Assembly: GCA_030427385.1 (NCBI GenBank)
Contig: JAUHWR010000001.1
Coordinates: 558,001-622,000, forward strand
Reading direction: 5' to 3'
Length of the DNA stretch: 64,000 nucleotides
DNA from: Alphaproteobacteria bacterium
Lineage (GTDB): Bacteria; Pseudomonadota; Alphaproteobacteria; Micavibrionales; Micavibrionaceae
The position numbers were made by a program, and so were the translations under genes. Shown here one piece after another: positions 18,533 through 27,713 of this stretch. Position 1 is the stretch's first letter; each line of letters begins with the position of its first letter. The notes below the pieces were generated by a model. It was not told where the DNA came from, did not search any database, and was given only the letters and a program-made list of their open reading frames with translations.

Positions 18533-18925
18533 ATGAGTAATGAAACTAAACAATATAATATTCTAATCGCCGAAGATAACGACTTTGTGCGCATGCAGAT
18601 TGTTAAGTTTTTGTCTGATGCGGGTTATAAGGCCGATGATTTTTCGACGGCGGCTGATGCCGTCGCGGCAAGTAAGAATCACTATGATCTTGCGATTATT
18701 GATGTCAGAATGGAACCAATGGGGGGATTTGATTTTATTAAAAGCATGCGAAGTGATAAAATCATGACGCCTGTCATTTTGATCACAGGAGATCAAAGCC
18801 CCGATTTGTTAACGGAAGCATCAAGATTATCTGTTGCCGCCGTATTGATTAAACCCGTTCAGAAGGAACGATTATTAAAAACCGTAGACAAACTGATTCA
18901 GAACGAAATGAGACGGGGCGGATGA
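18533..18925 (+). CDS. single-domain response regulator (CheY-like receiver)
   Basis: Receiver-only protein of 130 residues. The acidic pocket is Glu14-Asp15, the phosphoacceptor is Asp57 (IIDVRM), with Thr85 (LITGD) and Lys107 (IKPV). There is no output domain. Its stop overlaps the ATG of the secretin gene by 4 nt, so it is translated with that gene. A lone receiver coupled to pilus genes suggests control of assembly or motor activity, like PilG/PilH or CheY-type regulators. No histidine kinase is in the window. It opens the co-directional pilus/secretion block. Confidence 0.93.
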   Translation: MSNETKQYNILIAEDNDFVRMQIVKFLSDAGYKADDFSTAADAVAASKNHYDLAIIDVRMEPMGGFDFIKSMRSDKIMTPVILITGDQSPDLLTEASRLSVAAVLIKPVQKERLLKTVDKLIQNEMRRGG

Positions 18926-20595
18926 AGAAAAGCGTCATTCTACTGCTGGCATTGTTAATTATACCATCTTGTTCCCAAGTGGATGTACCAGGAGCGCGTA
19001 ATTTAAAAATCCCTCAGCCGACACAGGCGGGGGAACGAAAAGCGGCGCTGAATGAAAAGCCGGATTCAGTTATGTATTTACCACTGGGTAAAGATGTCTT
19101 GATTCCTGAAGTTCCGGCTGGGGATCCTTTGCCAGATAAAGTAGTCGGCCCATTGGAATTACGCGGCGAAACGCTAGCCGGGGCGTTGCAGTTAATTACC
19201 TCAGATTTTAATATCCCGATGGCATTTGAAAGCGATGAGGCGTTAACGCGCAAGGTCACGGTTTCAAATATGAAGGGCCCTATGGGGGTTGTCGTACGTC
19301 GCGTTTGTTCTCTGGCGGATTTGTATTGTTCTTATGAAGACGGTGTGTTGGTTGTTAAAGATACACAGACTTTTACGGTTAGCATCCCCCCGGTTGGCGG
19401 TGCAGAAGATATTATAGATGCCGTTGCGGAAGGAATTGAGGGTATCACCAGTTTAAATACAATTATTGATAATGGTACCCGCACGATTATTTATGAAGCA
19501 ACGCAGCGTAGTTCAGGAATGGTTGATCGCTATTTCCAACGTATGCGCCGCAGTACCGCCATGATTATTTTCGAAATGTATATTTGGGAAGTATCCTTGA
19601 ATAGCGGGAATGCAACAGGGATCAGTTGGGATCAAATTCTGGATTACGGCAAATTCTCTTCTAATATCTCAATTCCCTCATCGATTCCGGCCGATTTTGC
19701 GCCGATCAGTATCGGATTACCGACCGCAGGTGATATTGATGCCAATGATGTTGTCAGCTTTATATCTTCCTTCGGAGCGGTAAAGACGATTTCACAGCCG
19801 CAAATTACAATGTTGTCTGGCTCCAATGCCACACTACGCGCGGCTGATACTATTAACTATGTATCCTCTTTGCAGCGGACATCTGATAATGGAGAGGTTT
19901 CAATCTCGACTGAGACAGATTCAGTTGATACAGGCTTTACACTTGATATTAGTGCGGATTGGGATAATGCAACGGTCTATAGTAATATCGCCATTGAGCT
20001 TCAAGAGTTCCGTCAATTCAGAACCTTTGGCGAGGGCACAGAGACCGAATTACAATTACCTGATACTACAGAACGTGAAGTCACAACTCAGGTTCGTATT
20101 CGCCCGGGTGATTCGTTATTGCTAGCAGGATTGGTACGCGAATCTGATCAATATGATAAAGATGGCCCTGGATTTAATGGCCCCATTTTTCCCACATCCA
20201 GAAGTACACAAACATCAAATGTCGAGCTTGTCTTCCTTATGAAGCCGCGCGTTATTGTATATACAACTGATGAGGAAAGCGGTCCGATACAAAAAAATAT
20301 TGCAGCACATAAGGCCGCAATGAAATTAAAGCATGAGAATGCCGAGATAAAAGCCAGTGCAGAAGAAAAAGTTATGAATTTAAATAAGGTTATTAAGAGT
20401 ATTCAAGATAAACCAGCCGCGCCGTATGAGCCAGCGCCATCACCAATGGATGAGGGGCCACAATTATTCCCGATTGATCAATCAATTTCAAGACCATTAG
20501 AAGAGCAAGAAAGCGGTGCGCCGATGGAAACAGTTCATGAGCCTAATAAGCCGATGATAGGAACTGTGCCACTTGATTTACTAAATCCTAATTAA
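18922..20595 (+). CDS. secretin lipoprotein of type IVb pilus type (PilN-like)
   Basis: Outer-membrane ring protein. It is 557 residues, close to R64 PilN. The signal peptide MKKSVILLLALLIIPSC ends at Cys17, a probable lipidation site, although the Pro at -2 makes the lipobox atypical. A short N-terminal domain (about 75-150) has LRGETLAGALQLI, as in secretin N-domains. The secretin domain covers about 280-446, with VKTISQPQITMLSGSNATL, then VRIRPGDSLLLAGLVRES and VELVFLMKPRVIVY. A polar extension of about 110 residues follows, rich in Pro, Glu and Lys. Coupled to the receiver upstream and 19 nt before the next gene. Expected to form the pore for the pilus or secretion machine. Confidence 0.9.
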   Translation: MKKSVILLLALLIIPSCSQVDVPGARNLKIPQPTQAGERKAALNEKPDSVMYLPLGKDVLIPEVPAGDPLPDKVVGPLELRGETLAGALQLITSDFNIPMAFESDEALTRKVTVSNMKGPMGVVVRRVCSLADLYCSYEDGVLVVKDTQTFTVSIPPVGGAEDIIDAVAEGIEGITSLNTIIDNGTRTIIYEATQRSSGMVDRYFQRMRRSTAMIIFEMYIWEVSLNSGNATGISWDQILDYGKFSSNISIPSSIPADFAPISIGLPTAGDIDANDVVSFISSFGAVKTISQPQITMLSGSNATLRAADTINYVSSLQRTSDNGEVSISTETDSVDTGFTLDISADWDNATVYSNIAIELQEFRQFRTFGEGTETELQLPDTTEREVTTQVRIRPGDSLLLAGLVRESDQYDKDGPGFNGPIFPTSRSTQTSNVELVFLMKPRVIVYTTDEESGPIQKNIAAHKAAMKLKHENAEIKASAEEKVMNLNKVIKSIQDKPAAPYEPAPSPMDEGPQLFPIDQSISRPLEEQESGAPMETVHEPNKPMIGTVPLDLLNPN

Positions 20596-20614
20596 TTTTG
20601 GTATACTTAAAAGA

Positions 20615-22234
20615 ATGTTTATGATGTATCGACAGATAAGTAAAAAGATGGGTTCTGCATGTTTAGTGGCGGCTCTTCTTCTGTGGCCTGTCTCTGGACA
20701 TGCTCAATCAGCTTTTGAAAATCCGGGTGTCAAGGGTGGATCTGGTAATGGATTGGTTCCGGTTGAGGCAAGCATAGATGGCGGTACTATTGCGATTGGC
20801 TCAACGGCGCAAGTTGTTGTTTTATTCCGAAATGAAAGCGGCTCTCCTGTAAATACTGGCGCGATAAATTTATATCCTTCATCGAATTCAACGGCCACGG
20901 TGACTTTGAACCAATGTGGTCAGGAACCTTTGGCAGGCGGGGCAGATTGCGCGGTGGCGGTCTCTGTTAAGGGATTACAGGCTGGTCCATGGCGCGTTGC
21001 CATGTTAATGCGTCATGATGGGCGATCACGTTTGGTAAGCACCGTTTTAAGTGGAACAATTGAAGCCGGCGGCGAGGGACAAAATCAGCTTATTAGTGAT
21101 CTAGAAGCGGTGCCGTCCACTCTTGATTATGGATCTTTGTCTGCAAGTCGGGCGCAGTTAAAATCGATCACTTTACGCAATGTTACATCCAATATGATTA
21201 CTGTTGAGGATATATTCCTAAAGTCTGACAGTACAGACGGATTGGTTTTGGAAGATGAATGTGATGCCTTAAATGCGGGGCAGGCCTGTGTGATTTCAGT
21301 TAAATGGTCCCCGTCACAACGCGGGCCGGCATCAGGCGTGATTGTCATTAAACATAGCGGGCCGACGGGAATTACGACGGTTGATATTTCCGGTGACTAT
21401 ACACCTCAGGTTAGCGTGGAAGCAAATTTATTTCCAGATGCCGTTCCCGGAAAAGGATTGATGTTATCGTCTTTATCGGAAATTGATTTTGGTGATGAGG
21501 TCAATACGATTTCAGCTATTACAACGTCTTTGGTCAATTCGGGCGACGCGGCATTACAAATTACAAGCGTAAATACGTCAGGATCTGAAAACGGACTGGA
21601 AGTTGAGGGGGCAGGATGTGCGCCGGGCACAATATTAGAGCCTTTGGATGCTTGCCCTTTAACGTTAAGTTGGGGTCCGGTTCGTCAAGGCGCAATTTTA
21701 GATGATATTAAAGTTCGTCATACAGGCGCACGCGGCGTTCTTGTTTTGCCTGTGCGCGGTGATGCCGCCGCGGCTGTTAGTAAAGATTCCCAATCCATTG
21801 TTTTAAATGCATCGCCAGGTTTTGCATTGGATCCTTATGTGAATGCTGTCGTTAGCCAAAATGATCGCGTTGCCGGACAATTGGACTCAGAAAATGAAAG
21901 CCCACAGCCAGTTAAGCAAGCTAGCACCCAAAAGCAAGGTGTTGTAAATAAAGCAAAAACTCTTGATGGATATTCTATTACTTCCTTAGCGGGTGATCGT
22001 GCGATTATAAGTTCACCACGTGGTAGCCGTGTGATTTTTGACCGTGAGCCATTGGTGATTGCAGGGGTTACATGGGTTCCGTTAATCCAGTATAGCGGCG
22101 TTGAATTCCAAAGCGGCGAAGATCAAGTTTTAATGTTATTTGATCGATCTTTATCTTCTTTTAACACATCTAGTTCAAACTCTAACGATAATGGAAGCAG
22201 TTCCAATGCTTCTTCGACTGACAACGAACAATAA
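20615..22234 (+). CDS. secreted protein with three Hydin/choice-of-anchor-like domains and PilP-like tail
   Basis: 539 residues. Signal peptide ends near GHAQS (about residue 31). Three repeated Ig-like domains follow at about 50-148, 160-268 and 285-385. Each has a motif like STLDYGSLSASR or SEIDFGDEVNT and a cysteine pair, with RHDG, KHSG or RHTG near its end. This is the ASPM-SPD2-Hydin/choice-of-anchor pattern. After a linker, residues about 445-515 (YSITSLAGDRAIISSPRGS and on) look like the small beta domain of PilP/HofP. A Ser/Asn-rich tail closes the protein. Position between secretin and ATPase suggests that it links the secretin to the inner membrane, as PilP does. Start uncertain among ATGs at 20615, 20621 and 20624. 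Confidence 0.75.
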   Translation: MFMMYRQISKKMGSACLVAALLLWPVSGHAQSAFENPGVKGGSGNGLVPVEASIDGGTIAIGSTAQVVVLFRNESGSPVNTGAINLYPSSNSTATVTLNQCGQEPLAGGADCAVAVSVKGLQAGPWRVAMLMRHDGRSRLVSTVLSGTIEAGGEGQNQLISDLEAVPSTLDYGSLSASRAQLKSITLRNVTSNMITVEDIFLKSDSTDGLVLEDECDALNAGQACVISVKWSPSQRGPASGVIVIKHSGPTGITTVDISGDYTPQVSVEANLFPDAVPGKGLMLSSLSEIDFGDEVNTISAITTSLVNSGDAALQITSVNTSGSENGLEVEGAGCAPGTILEPLDACPLTLSWGPVRQGAILDDIKVRHTGARGVLVLPVRGDAAAAVSKDSQSIVLNASPGFALDPYVNAVVSQNDRVAGQLDSENESPQPVKQASTQKQGVVNKAKTLDGYSITSLAGDRAIISSPRGSRVIFDREPLVIAGVTWVPLIQYSGVEFQSGEDQVLMLFDRSLSSFNTSSSNSNDNGSSSNASSTDNEQ

Positions 22235-22281
22235 ACCCGTCTGCATGATCATGTAAGAGGGGGGATGCAAAGGCTTTTCTC

Positions 22282-24108
22282 ATGAGCGATCTAGAAAAAA
22301 ATTCAGACACACCAAATGAATCCGAGTTCGAGGGGCATGTCCCACCAGAGCGACGTGATCGCGAAGAGCGTCGTACAGAAAATTTAGGTGGCCCCGGCGG
22401 GTTTGAGCGTCGTCGTAAAGGTGAGCGGCGCAAAGAGCGATTTGTCGAAGGGCGTGAGCGTTATTTGGACATGGTTCAGCGTGAGCGTTCCATGTTATTG
22501 GATCAAGGACATACTAGATCAACCGAACAATTATTGGATATGGCGGGGGCGAGTGCGTCTTCTGAAATGGAAGATGAAACCATTAAAGATCGCGCCTCTG
22601 GTGACCTTTTACGTTCCATTCTTCCTGTGCAATCGTGGTTGCCGTTAAGTATTCACTTAATTGGATTGTCCGATGGAATATTAAAAATTGCGCCATTACA
22701 TGACTTAAATGAGCGCCAAATTGATACGTTACTATCCACTGCAAATCGAAGTGGATTCCACGTTGAAAAAATTGACATGGAAATTTGGGATCGGGCGGAT
22801 CTAATTAAAACGCTAAAATCCGTACATGATTTGTCAGCGGATCGCTGTGAAAAGACGTTATCCCAATGGCTTTCTGATATGGATAACGGTTTGCTGTTAA
22901 ACCAGTTTGAGCGTGATATGTTGGCGGAAGCATTACAATTACGTGTATCTGATATTCACTTGGTTCAGGATAATAATCCTGATGCGCCTAACTGGATTAA
23001 ATATAGAATTGACGGGGATTTGATTCCTATGCATCTCTTGCCGCCGGATGCTATGGCGCGTTTAACTACATTGTTAAAGAGGGAAGCAGGTTTGAACTTC
23101 GGGGATAGAACAACCCCAAAAGATGGACGTTTCGGATTTATGTGGCAGGGCCGTGGGATCGACATTCGTGTTGCGGCGGGGCCGCAAGCGCAAGATGGTG
23201 AAAAGATTACACTTCGTTTGCTCGATCGCGCGGCGCTTAAAGGGTTTGATGAACTTTTCCAACGTCATGAAGAGGTGGGTGACCATTTGGCGCGCCTGCT
23301 GTCACCGGAAATTAAAGGGGGAGGTGGTTTGATTTTGCTCTCCGGGCCGACCGGTTCTGGTAAAACTACGACAATGTATGCCTGTGTTCAGCAAATTGAC
23401 CGCCGTAGAAAGCATGTTTTAACAATTGAAGATCCGATCGAATATGAATTACGTTACGCCACGCAATGGCAGGTACGTCCCGGAATGGAAGGCGGCGGAT
23501 TTGCCGACTTAATTCGTGCTTCGATGCGTCATGATCCTGATTATATCGTTATCGGGGAGATGCGTGATGCAGATACGGTCGAAACGGCTCTTAAAGCGGC
23601 GGAATCCGGACATACCGTGATTTCCACCATACACGCCGATACGGCGCTTCAAACTTTTGAGCGATTAAGGTCATTAATGCCGCCCGAACGTGAACGCTCC
23701 TCAACTTATACATTATCACAACAGGTGAAAGGCGTTTTAAATCAACGCCTTGTGCGGACACTTTGTCAGGGTTGTGCGCATAGAAAGCATGCGAATGAAT
23801 ATTTGACCGAGAATGATATGATGCTGATGGGCATTGACGAGAATACAGCTGTTAGAACACATAATCAAAATGGTTGTGACCTTTGTAATAACACGGGAAT
23901 TTCAGGCCGTACATTATTACTGGATGCATTGATGATTGATTTGGGGCCGGCACATAGAAATAATATTTACGAGGCGTTATTGCAAAATGTGAACGGAATC
24001 AAAGGGCAAGAAGGTGTTTTGATGCATACACGTAAAGAGGGCTTGATTGATTTGGTGACCACAGGACTTGTGGATCCGAAATCGGCGCTGGGTTATTTAG
24101 AGGATTAG
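22282..24108 (+). CDS. type II/IV pilus assembly ATPase (GspE/PilQ/PilB family)
   Basis: Hexameric motor that powers pilin addition, 608 residues. Walker A GPTGSGKT is at 355-362, the Asp box IEDPIE at 382-387, Walker B VIGEMRD at 423-429 and the His box GHTVISTIHADTA at 443-455. Two CxxC pairs (Cys495/498 and Cys532/535) form the zinc site usual in GspE/PilB assembly motors and absent from PilT. The N-terminus is unusual: residues 21-60 are very Arg/Glu-rich (RRDREERR, FERRRKGERR), and the common MshEN RLG motif is not seen. The N-terminal half before residue 210 diverges from PilB. Likely partner of the GspF-like protein at 24822. Confidence 0.93.
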   Translation: MSDLEKNSDTPNESEFEGHVPPERRDREERRTENLGGPGGFERRRKGERRKERFVEGRERYLDMVQRERSMLLDQGHTRSTEQLLDMAGASASSEMEDETIKDRASGDLLRSILPVQSWLPLSIHLIGLSDGILKIAPLHDLNERQIDTLLSTANRSGFHVEKIDMEIWDRADLIKTLKSVHDLSADRCEKTLSQWLSDMDNGLLLNQFERDMLAEALQLRVSDIHLVQDNNPDAPNWIKYRIDGDLIPMHLLPPDAMARLTTLLKREAGLNFGDRTTPKDGRFGFMWQGRGIDIRVAAGPQAQDGEKITLRLLDRAALKGFDELFQRHEEVGDHLARLLSPEIKGGGGLILLSGPTGSGKTTTMYACVQQIDRRRKHVLTIEDPIEYELRYATQWQVRPGMEGGGFADLIRASMRHDPDYIVIGEMRDADTVETALKAAESGHTVISTIHADTALQTFERLRSLMPPERERSSTYTLSQQVKGVLNQRLVRTLCQGCAHRKHANEYLTENDMMLMGIDENTAVRTHNQNGCDLCNNTGISGRTLLLDALMIDLGPAHRNNIYEALLQNVNGIKGQEGVLMHTRKEGLIDLVTTGLVDPKSALGYLED

Positions 24109-24146
24109 CAACAGATTGCGATGCTGTTTGCACCTAAACTATTTTA

Positions 24147-24689
24147 TCAGATAGTTTTTAACTTAGGTTGCTCTGCATAGCTGATATAAAGTGGGTGTTG
24201 CGGATGTCCGCTCTTAGTCCATTTAAATGCTTTCGGCTCAAGATTTTCTTTTTTGAAAAGATCAAAGATACGTCGTTCACGATTATTGATAATGCCGTGC
24301 GTGCCCCAGCCACAAACGATATTATTAAAGGAAGCATTTTGTTTTAGAATAAGGCGAATAAAAAAATCATTATATTGACCAACGGGGTCAAAAACTTTCT
24401 TTAAATTTTGAGGGTCTGTGCTGCGATAAGAAAAAATGTTTAGAACCTGAAGGCCGCCATATCCGTTTTGACGCGCACGGCGCTCGCACCTTTCAACGGT
24501 AGGATCATTTTGTAGTTCAGTTGCCGTGGATGGGTTAAGCATAAGCATTACCAAAGGCGGTTTGGATGCATCCCATATTCGTTCAAGAAAATATCTATAT
24601 TTTTCACACGGGGAGTAGACGGCTGTATTTTTGCAATCCAATAAGTCGATATGTTCGCGAATGAGCAATTGTTTATATAGATAGGCCAT
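24147..24689 (-). CDS. DUF1643 protein, antisense inside the pilus block
   Basis: 180 residues with the DUF1643 pattern: PLVMLMLNPSTATELQNDPT, RCERRARQNGYGGLQVLNIF and the later IVCGWGTHG. Members are widespread in bacteria and phages; their function is not established. It is on the minus strand between the motor ATPase and the platform protein, which are normally adjacent. That points to later insertion. No transposase or repeats flank it. About 130 nt on its 5-prime side separate it from the GspF gene, room for two divergent promoters, which would mean that the block downstream is transcribed separately. Confidence 0.85.
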   Translation of the reverse strand: MAYLYKQLLIREHIDLLDCKNTAVYSPCEKYRYFLERIWDASKPPLVMLMLNPSTATELQNDPTVERCERRARQNGYGGLQVLNIFSYRSTDPQNLKKVFDPVGQYNDFFIRLILKQNASFNNIVCGWGTHGIINNRERRIFDLFKKENLEPKAFKWTKSGHPQHPLYISYAEQPKLKTI

Positions 24690-24821
24690 GCACTTATGTA
24701 AACTATAATCCTTTGAATTTAAACACTTTTTTTATACTTTTTCCGTATACTTGAAAAGGTCAGGGATGTTCATCCCCTCAATGGGTTTTTATTCCTGCTC
24801 AAATAAAACGGAAAATATTAT

Positions 24822-26042
24822 ATGCGTCAGTGGATTGCAGAAATTGCTTATGAAACAGTATCAGGTCCGAAAAAAACCTCCGAGGCTTTTTTCTTACCAA
24901 CGGTTGATGATGTGCGTAATGCAATTTCTAAAAAGGGTGGTTATGTGATAGCCATTCGTCCGCATGAAAGATCAACTTGGGAACGCTTATTGGCGAGATC
25001 GAGTTGGTGGCAAGTACAGCTTTTGCGGGGAATTCAATTTCGCGCGAATTCAACATCGCCTGGCGTTGCGCTGTGGAAAATTATTCAAGCGGAAACCAAT
25101 CCGCGCCGTCAAAATATTTTAGCTCCTGCAAGAGAGGCCTTAACACGGGGTTTGGGCGTGATTGACGCCCTGCGGGCTCTAAAAGTTTTTGATCGTGGGA
25201 CATTGGCGATTTTGGCGGCAAGTGATCGCTCCAATCGCTTGGCGGAAGGGATTCCCCATGCAATTCAATCCATTACTCAAAAGAAAAAGAATGCCCGCGC
25301 CGTGATGGGAACAATGTCATGGCTGGTTTTTGATGTGTTTAGTATCGTATCGTCTTTGATTGCGGGCAAGCCAATGGTTTTGAAATGGTTTAAAGAAAAC
25401 CCGCCAACGGATCCGGATGCGCGTGAAAAATTTGAAAGCGTGGTTTGGAATTTGGAATTAACATGGGATATTTTAATATGGACGGCGATAAGTGCCGGTA
25501 TATTTATGGGCTGGTGTGCGATTTCGTTTTTCTTGAATCGCGGGAATAAGGATTGGCCGACAGCTAGAATTGTTAGAAAAATTCCGTTAATAGGCGGGTA
25601 TTTGAGAGATTTGGGCTTTTCTGATTCGATGATGGCGTGTGCCCGTATGATTCGCGGTATGGTTCCAATTAATGAATCCTTGATTCAATCTGCCGAGGCA
25701 ACCAATGCGCCGGACGTTGTGAAGTATTGGGAACGCGCGGATTATGACCTTAACCGTGGTATTCATTTGGGCGCTGCTTTGGACAGTGAGCCTTTGAATC
25801 GTGCGGAGCGTTTGGAACTTGCGGGCTTGTCTGATCTTGATCAAGTTGCTACAGTTATGGAGTCGATTGCCGATATGCGTACAGCAGCGGCAAAGACAAA
25901 ACATTCACTCATCGTTTGGATCGCTTTTGCGCTAACCGGTGTCTTTTTGGCTCTCGCTATGGGAAGTGCGATTTACGCGTTGACAGTTATGAATATGAGT
26001 ATGGACAGTATTATGGGCGGCTTAGTGGAAGGAGCTTTGTAA
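24822..26042 (+). CDS. type IV pilus / type II secretion platform protein (GspF/PilR family)
   Basis: Polytopic inner-membrane protein, 406 residues, that couples the ATPase to pilin assembly. Cytoplasmic helical domain at about 60-155 with the family pattern (LARSSWWQVQLLRGIQFR, LTRGLGVIDALRAL). Hydrophobic segments are at about 162-184, 211-236 and 367-391 (LIVWIAFALTGVFLALA). The second cytoplasmic domain lies at about 255-345 (FSDSMMACARMIRGMVPI). This three-helix, two-domain plan is that of GspF/PilC/PilR. The stop is followed one nt later by the next gene, so the two are coupled. Confidence 0.9.
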   Translation: MRQWIAEIAYETVSGPKKTSEAFFLPTVDDVRNAISKKGGYVIAIRPHERSTWERLLARSSWWQVQLLRGIQFRANSTSPGVALWKIIQAETNPRRQNILAPAREALTRGLGVIDALRALKVFDRGTLAILAASDRSNRLAEGIPHAIQSITQKKKNARAVMGTMSWLVFDVFSIVSSLIAGKPMVLKWFKENPPTDPDAREKFESVVWNLELTWDILIWTAISAGIFMGWCAISFFLNRGNKDWPTARIVRKIPLIGGYLRDLGFSDSMMACARMIRGMVPINESLIQSAEATNAPDVVKYWERADYDLNRGIHLGAALDSEPLNRAERLELAGLSDLDQVATVMESIADMRTAAAKTKHSLIVWIAFALTGVFLALAMGSAIYALTVMNMSMDSIMGGLVEGAL

Positions 26043-26043
26043 G

Positions 26044-27042
26044 GTGGTATTGCAAGCACAGACCGGTCAAGCAGAACTTGGGGATTCTAGGTCCCGTGCA
26101 GCATCGTCTCGTCCTGCACGTGCGCCAGTGGCAAAAACAAAGGCAGGCTTATTGGATATGTTTGCCGGCGAATCAAAAGAATTTGTTGGAGAATTAGTTC
26201 CATTTTTACCACAGGAATTAGTAGGGGGCGCTTTACCTTTGATTCCAGGCGTTGAAGATGAGGCTGTTTGGAATGCCGCATCACAAGCATGCTCAACTGA
26301 ACGTGTTCACTATTGTTATACAATCGAAGAAAACCGTATTTTTTATCTAGCCTGTCCCTCGGCGCAATTAGCATCAAATCCGAACAGTTGGTGTCCGCTT
26401 GCGGCCGCTCTGCCGGGTAATAGTGAATATTGGGACAGGGAGACAGTATATTTATATGAACAAGAAGGTGTCGCCGCTGCCTTGCGCTGGGATCAGGAAA
26501 CTGGACGTATGCAGGTCTATCTAGGGGCGTCGCGAACAATTTTGCCGCGCATTCAAACGATGGATGCAAATTTTGTCACAATAAACCCAGAGGTTGCGGA
26601 TGTTGTGCCATGGAGAAATAAAGCACTTAGAACTGAAAAATTATCGCGGGCAACCGCAAGAATGTTGGTTTTGAGCGGATTGTTATTAAATATTATTATT
26701 ATTGCTATCTTGTCTTTACAGATGTTGCTAACGCATTCTGTACAGCGTGATTTGACTCAGGTTAAATTTGAAACACAAAATGCCGTAGGCGATTTGATGC
26801 AAAGCGCGGCATCTACAATGCAAAACACATCTATTCAACATATGGTTAATGTTCAGGAATTATTGGATTCATTGGGGCGTATTGACGGCACTTTGCTGCG
26901 ATATGAAATTAAATCAGGCGGGGCAGCGGAGTGGGAGGCCTTAGTACCACAAGCATATAGTAATGGAATTAAGGGAGTTCAGGGACAAGTTCAGCCGGAA
27001 ATCGAGCCGGATGGACGCGTTCGCATTATTGGTAAGAAGTAA
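26044..27042 (+). CDS. bitopic inner-membrane pilus assembly protein (PilO-like topology)
   Basis: 332 residues with a GTG start; AAGGAG lies 9 nt upstream inside the end of the GspF gene. The first 200 residues are cytoplasmic, with four cysteines (83, 91, 104, 117) and a conserved-looking aromatic region (YWDRETVYLYEQEG). A single transmembrane helix is at about 207-229. Then follows a periplasmic coiled-coil stretch (about 232-285) and a short tail. This large cytoplasmic part plus single helix is like the R64-type PilO accessory protein, but no motif proves it. Position next to GspF supports a role in the inner-membrane assembly platform. Confidence 0.7.
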   Translation: MVLQAQTGQAELGDSRSRAASSRPARAPVAKTKAGLLDMFAGESKEFVGELVPFLPQELVGGALPLIPGVEDEAVWNAASQACSTERVHYCYTIEENRIFYLACPSAQLASNPNSWCPLAAALPGNSEYWDRETVYLYEQEGVAAALRWDQETGRMQVYLGASRTILPRIQTMDANFVTINPEVADVVPWRNKALRTEKLSRATARMLVLSGLLLNIIIIAILSLQMLLTHSVQRDLTQVKFETQNAVGDLMQSAASTMQNTSIQHMVNVQELLDSLGRIDGTLLRYEIKSGGAAEWEALVPQAYSNGIKGVQGQVQPEIEPDGRVRIIGKK

Positions 27043-27161
27043 AAAATTTATATCAATAGCTTATCGAAGGGATAGGTATTTATAATTTATGTTAAATTTA
27101 GCTTAAACATATAATGTTATAGTAAATTAGGGCTAATGTAATTGAAGGCAAGGATTAGAAA

Positions 27162-27692
27162 GTGAAATTAGGGCAGTTTAACTGGGGATCAATGAAGAGG
27201 CTTGCAAGCCCACAGGCATCGCAAGATCTTAATCATTTCTTAGAGAATTTACCATCTCATACGGGGAATTCTGTTTTGATCGCGGCGGCTGTCATATGGG
27301 CTACTGCAGGAGGTCTTGGTCTTTACACTTTTGTACAATCACGTTCTTTGGCAGAATTACGTGCCCAGTTAATTGAAACTGAAGCCGTTAAGCCCAATGT
27401 TCCACGCGTAACAAATGTTGCGGAAGATTCGGCGAATGTTGAAGCATTTGTTGATAATGCTAAAGAAAGTTATGATAATCTTGATATGAAGGCCAATGGG
27501 TCAAGCATTGTTATTAACGCAGATGATACAAGGTTTTTTCCGCAATTTCGTGAGGCTATCGGCCATGTTCAAAATGGAGGCCGTGGTTGGCGAGTTAATA
27601 TTGATCAGATGTGTGTGGGGAGAGAATGTTCCAAAAAACCCTTGGAGATTCAGCTAAAAGTGAATAGAGTTTCAATAGAAACAAACAGTTAA
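27162..27692 (+). CDS. bitopic inner-membrane protein, pilus assembly candidate
   Basis: 176 residues. GTG start with AAGGA 8 nt upstream. One membrane helix at about 37-57 (VLIAAAVIWATAGGLGLYTF) is followed by a short coiled coil (SLAELRAQLIETE) and a small periplasmic domain with a cysteine pair (MCVGRECSK) that could be a disulfide. This is the topology of GspM/PilO- or PilN-like alignment proteins. A TATAAT at 27110-27115 in the 119-nt gap before it could be a -10 box, without a good -35. Family not proven. Confidence 0.7.
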   Translation: MKLGQFNWGSMKRLASPQASQDLNHFLENLPSHTGNSVLIAAAVIWATAGGLGLYTFVQSRSLAELRAQLIETEAVKPNVPRVTNVAEDSANVEAFVDNAKESYDNLDMKANGSSIVINADDTRFFPQFREAIGHVQNGGRGWRVNIDQMCVGRECSKKPLEIQLKVNRVSIETNS

Positions 27693-27713
27693 TGTTTTAT
27701 AAACCGGAGAAAT

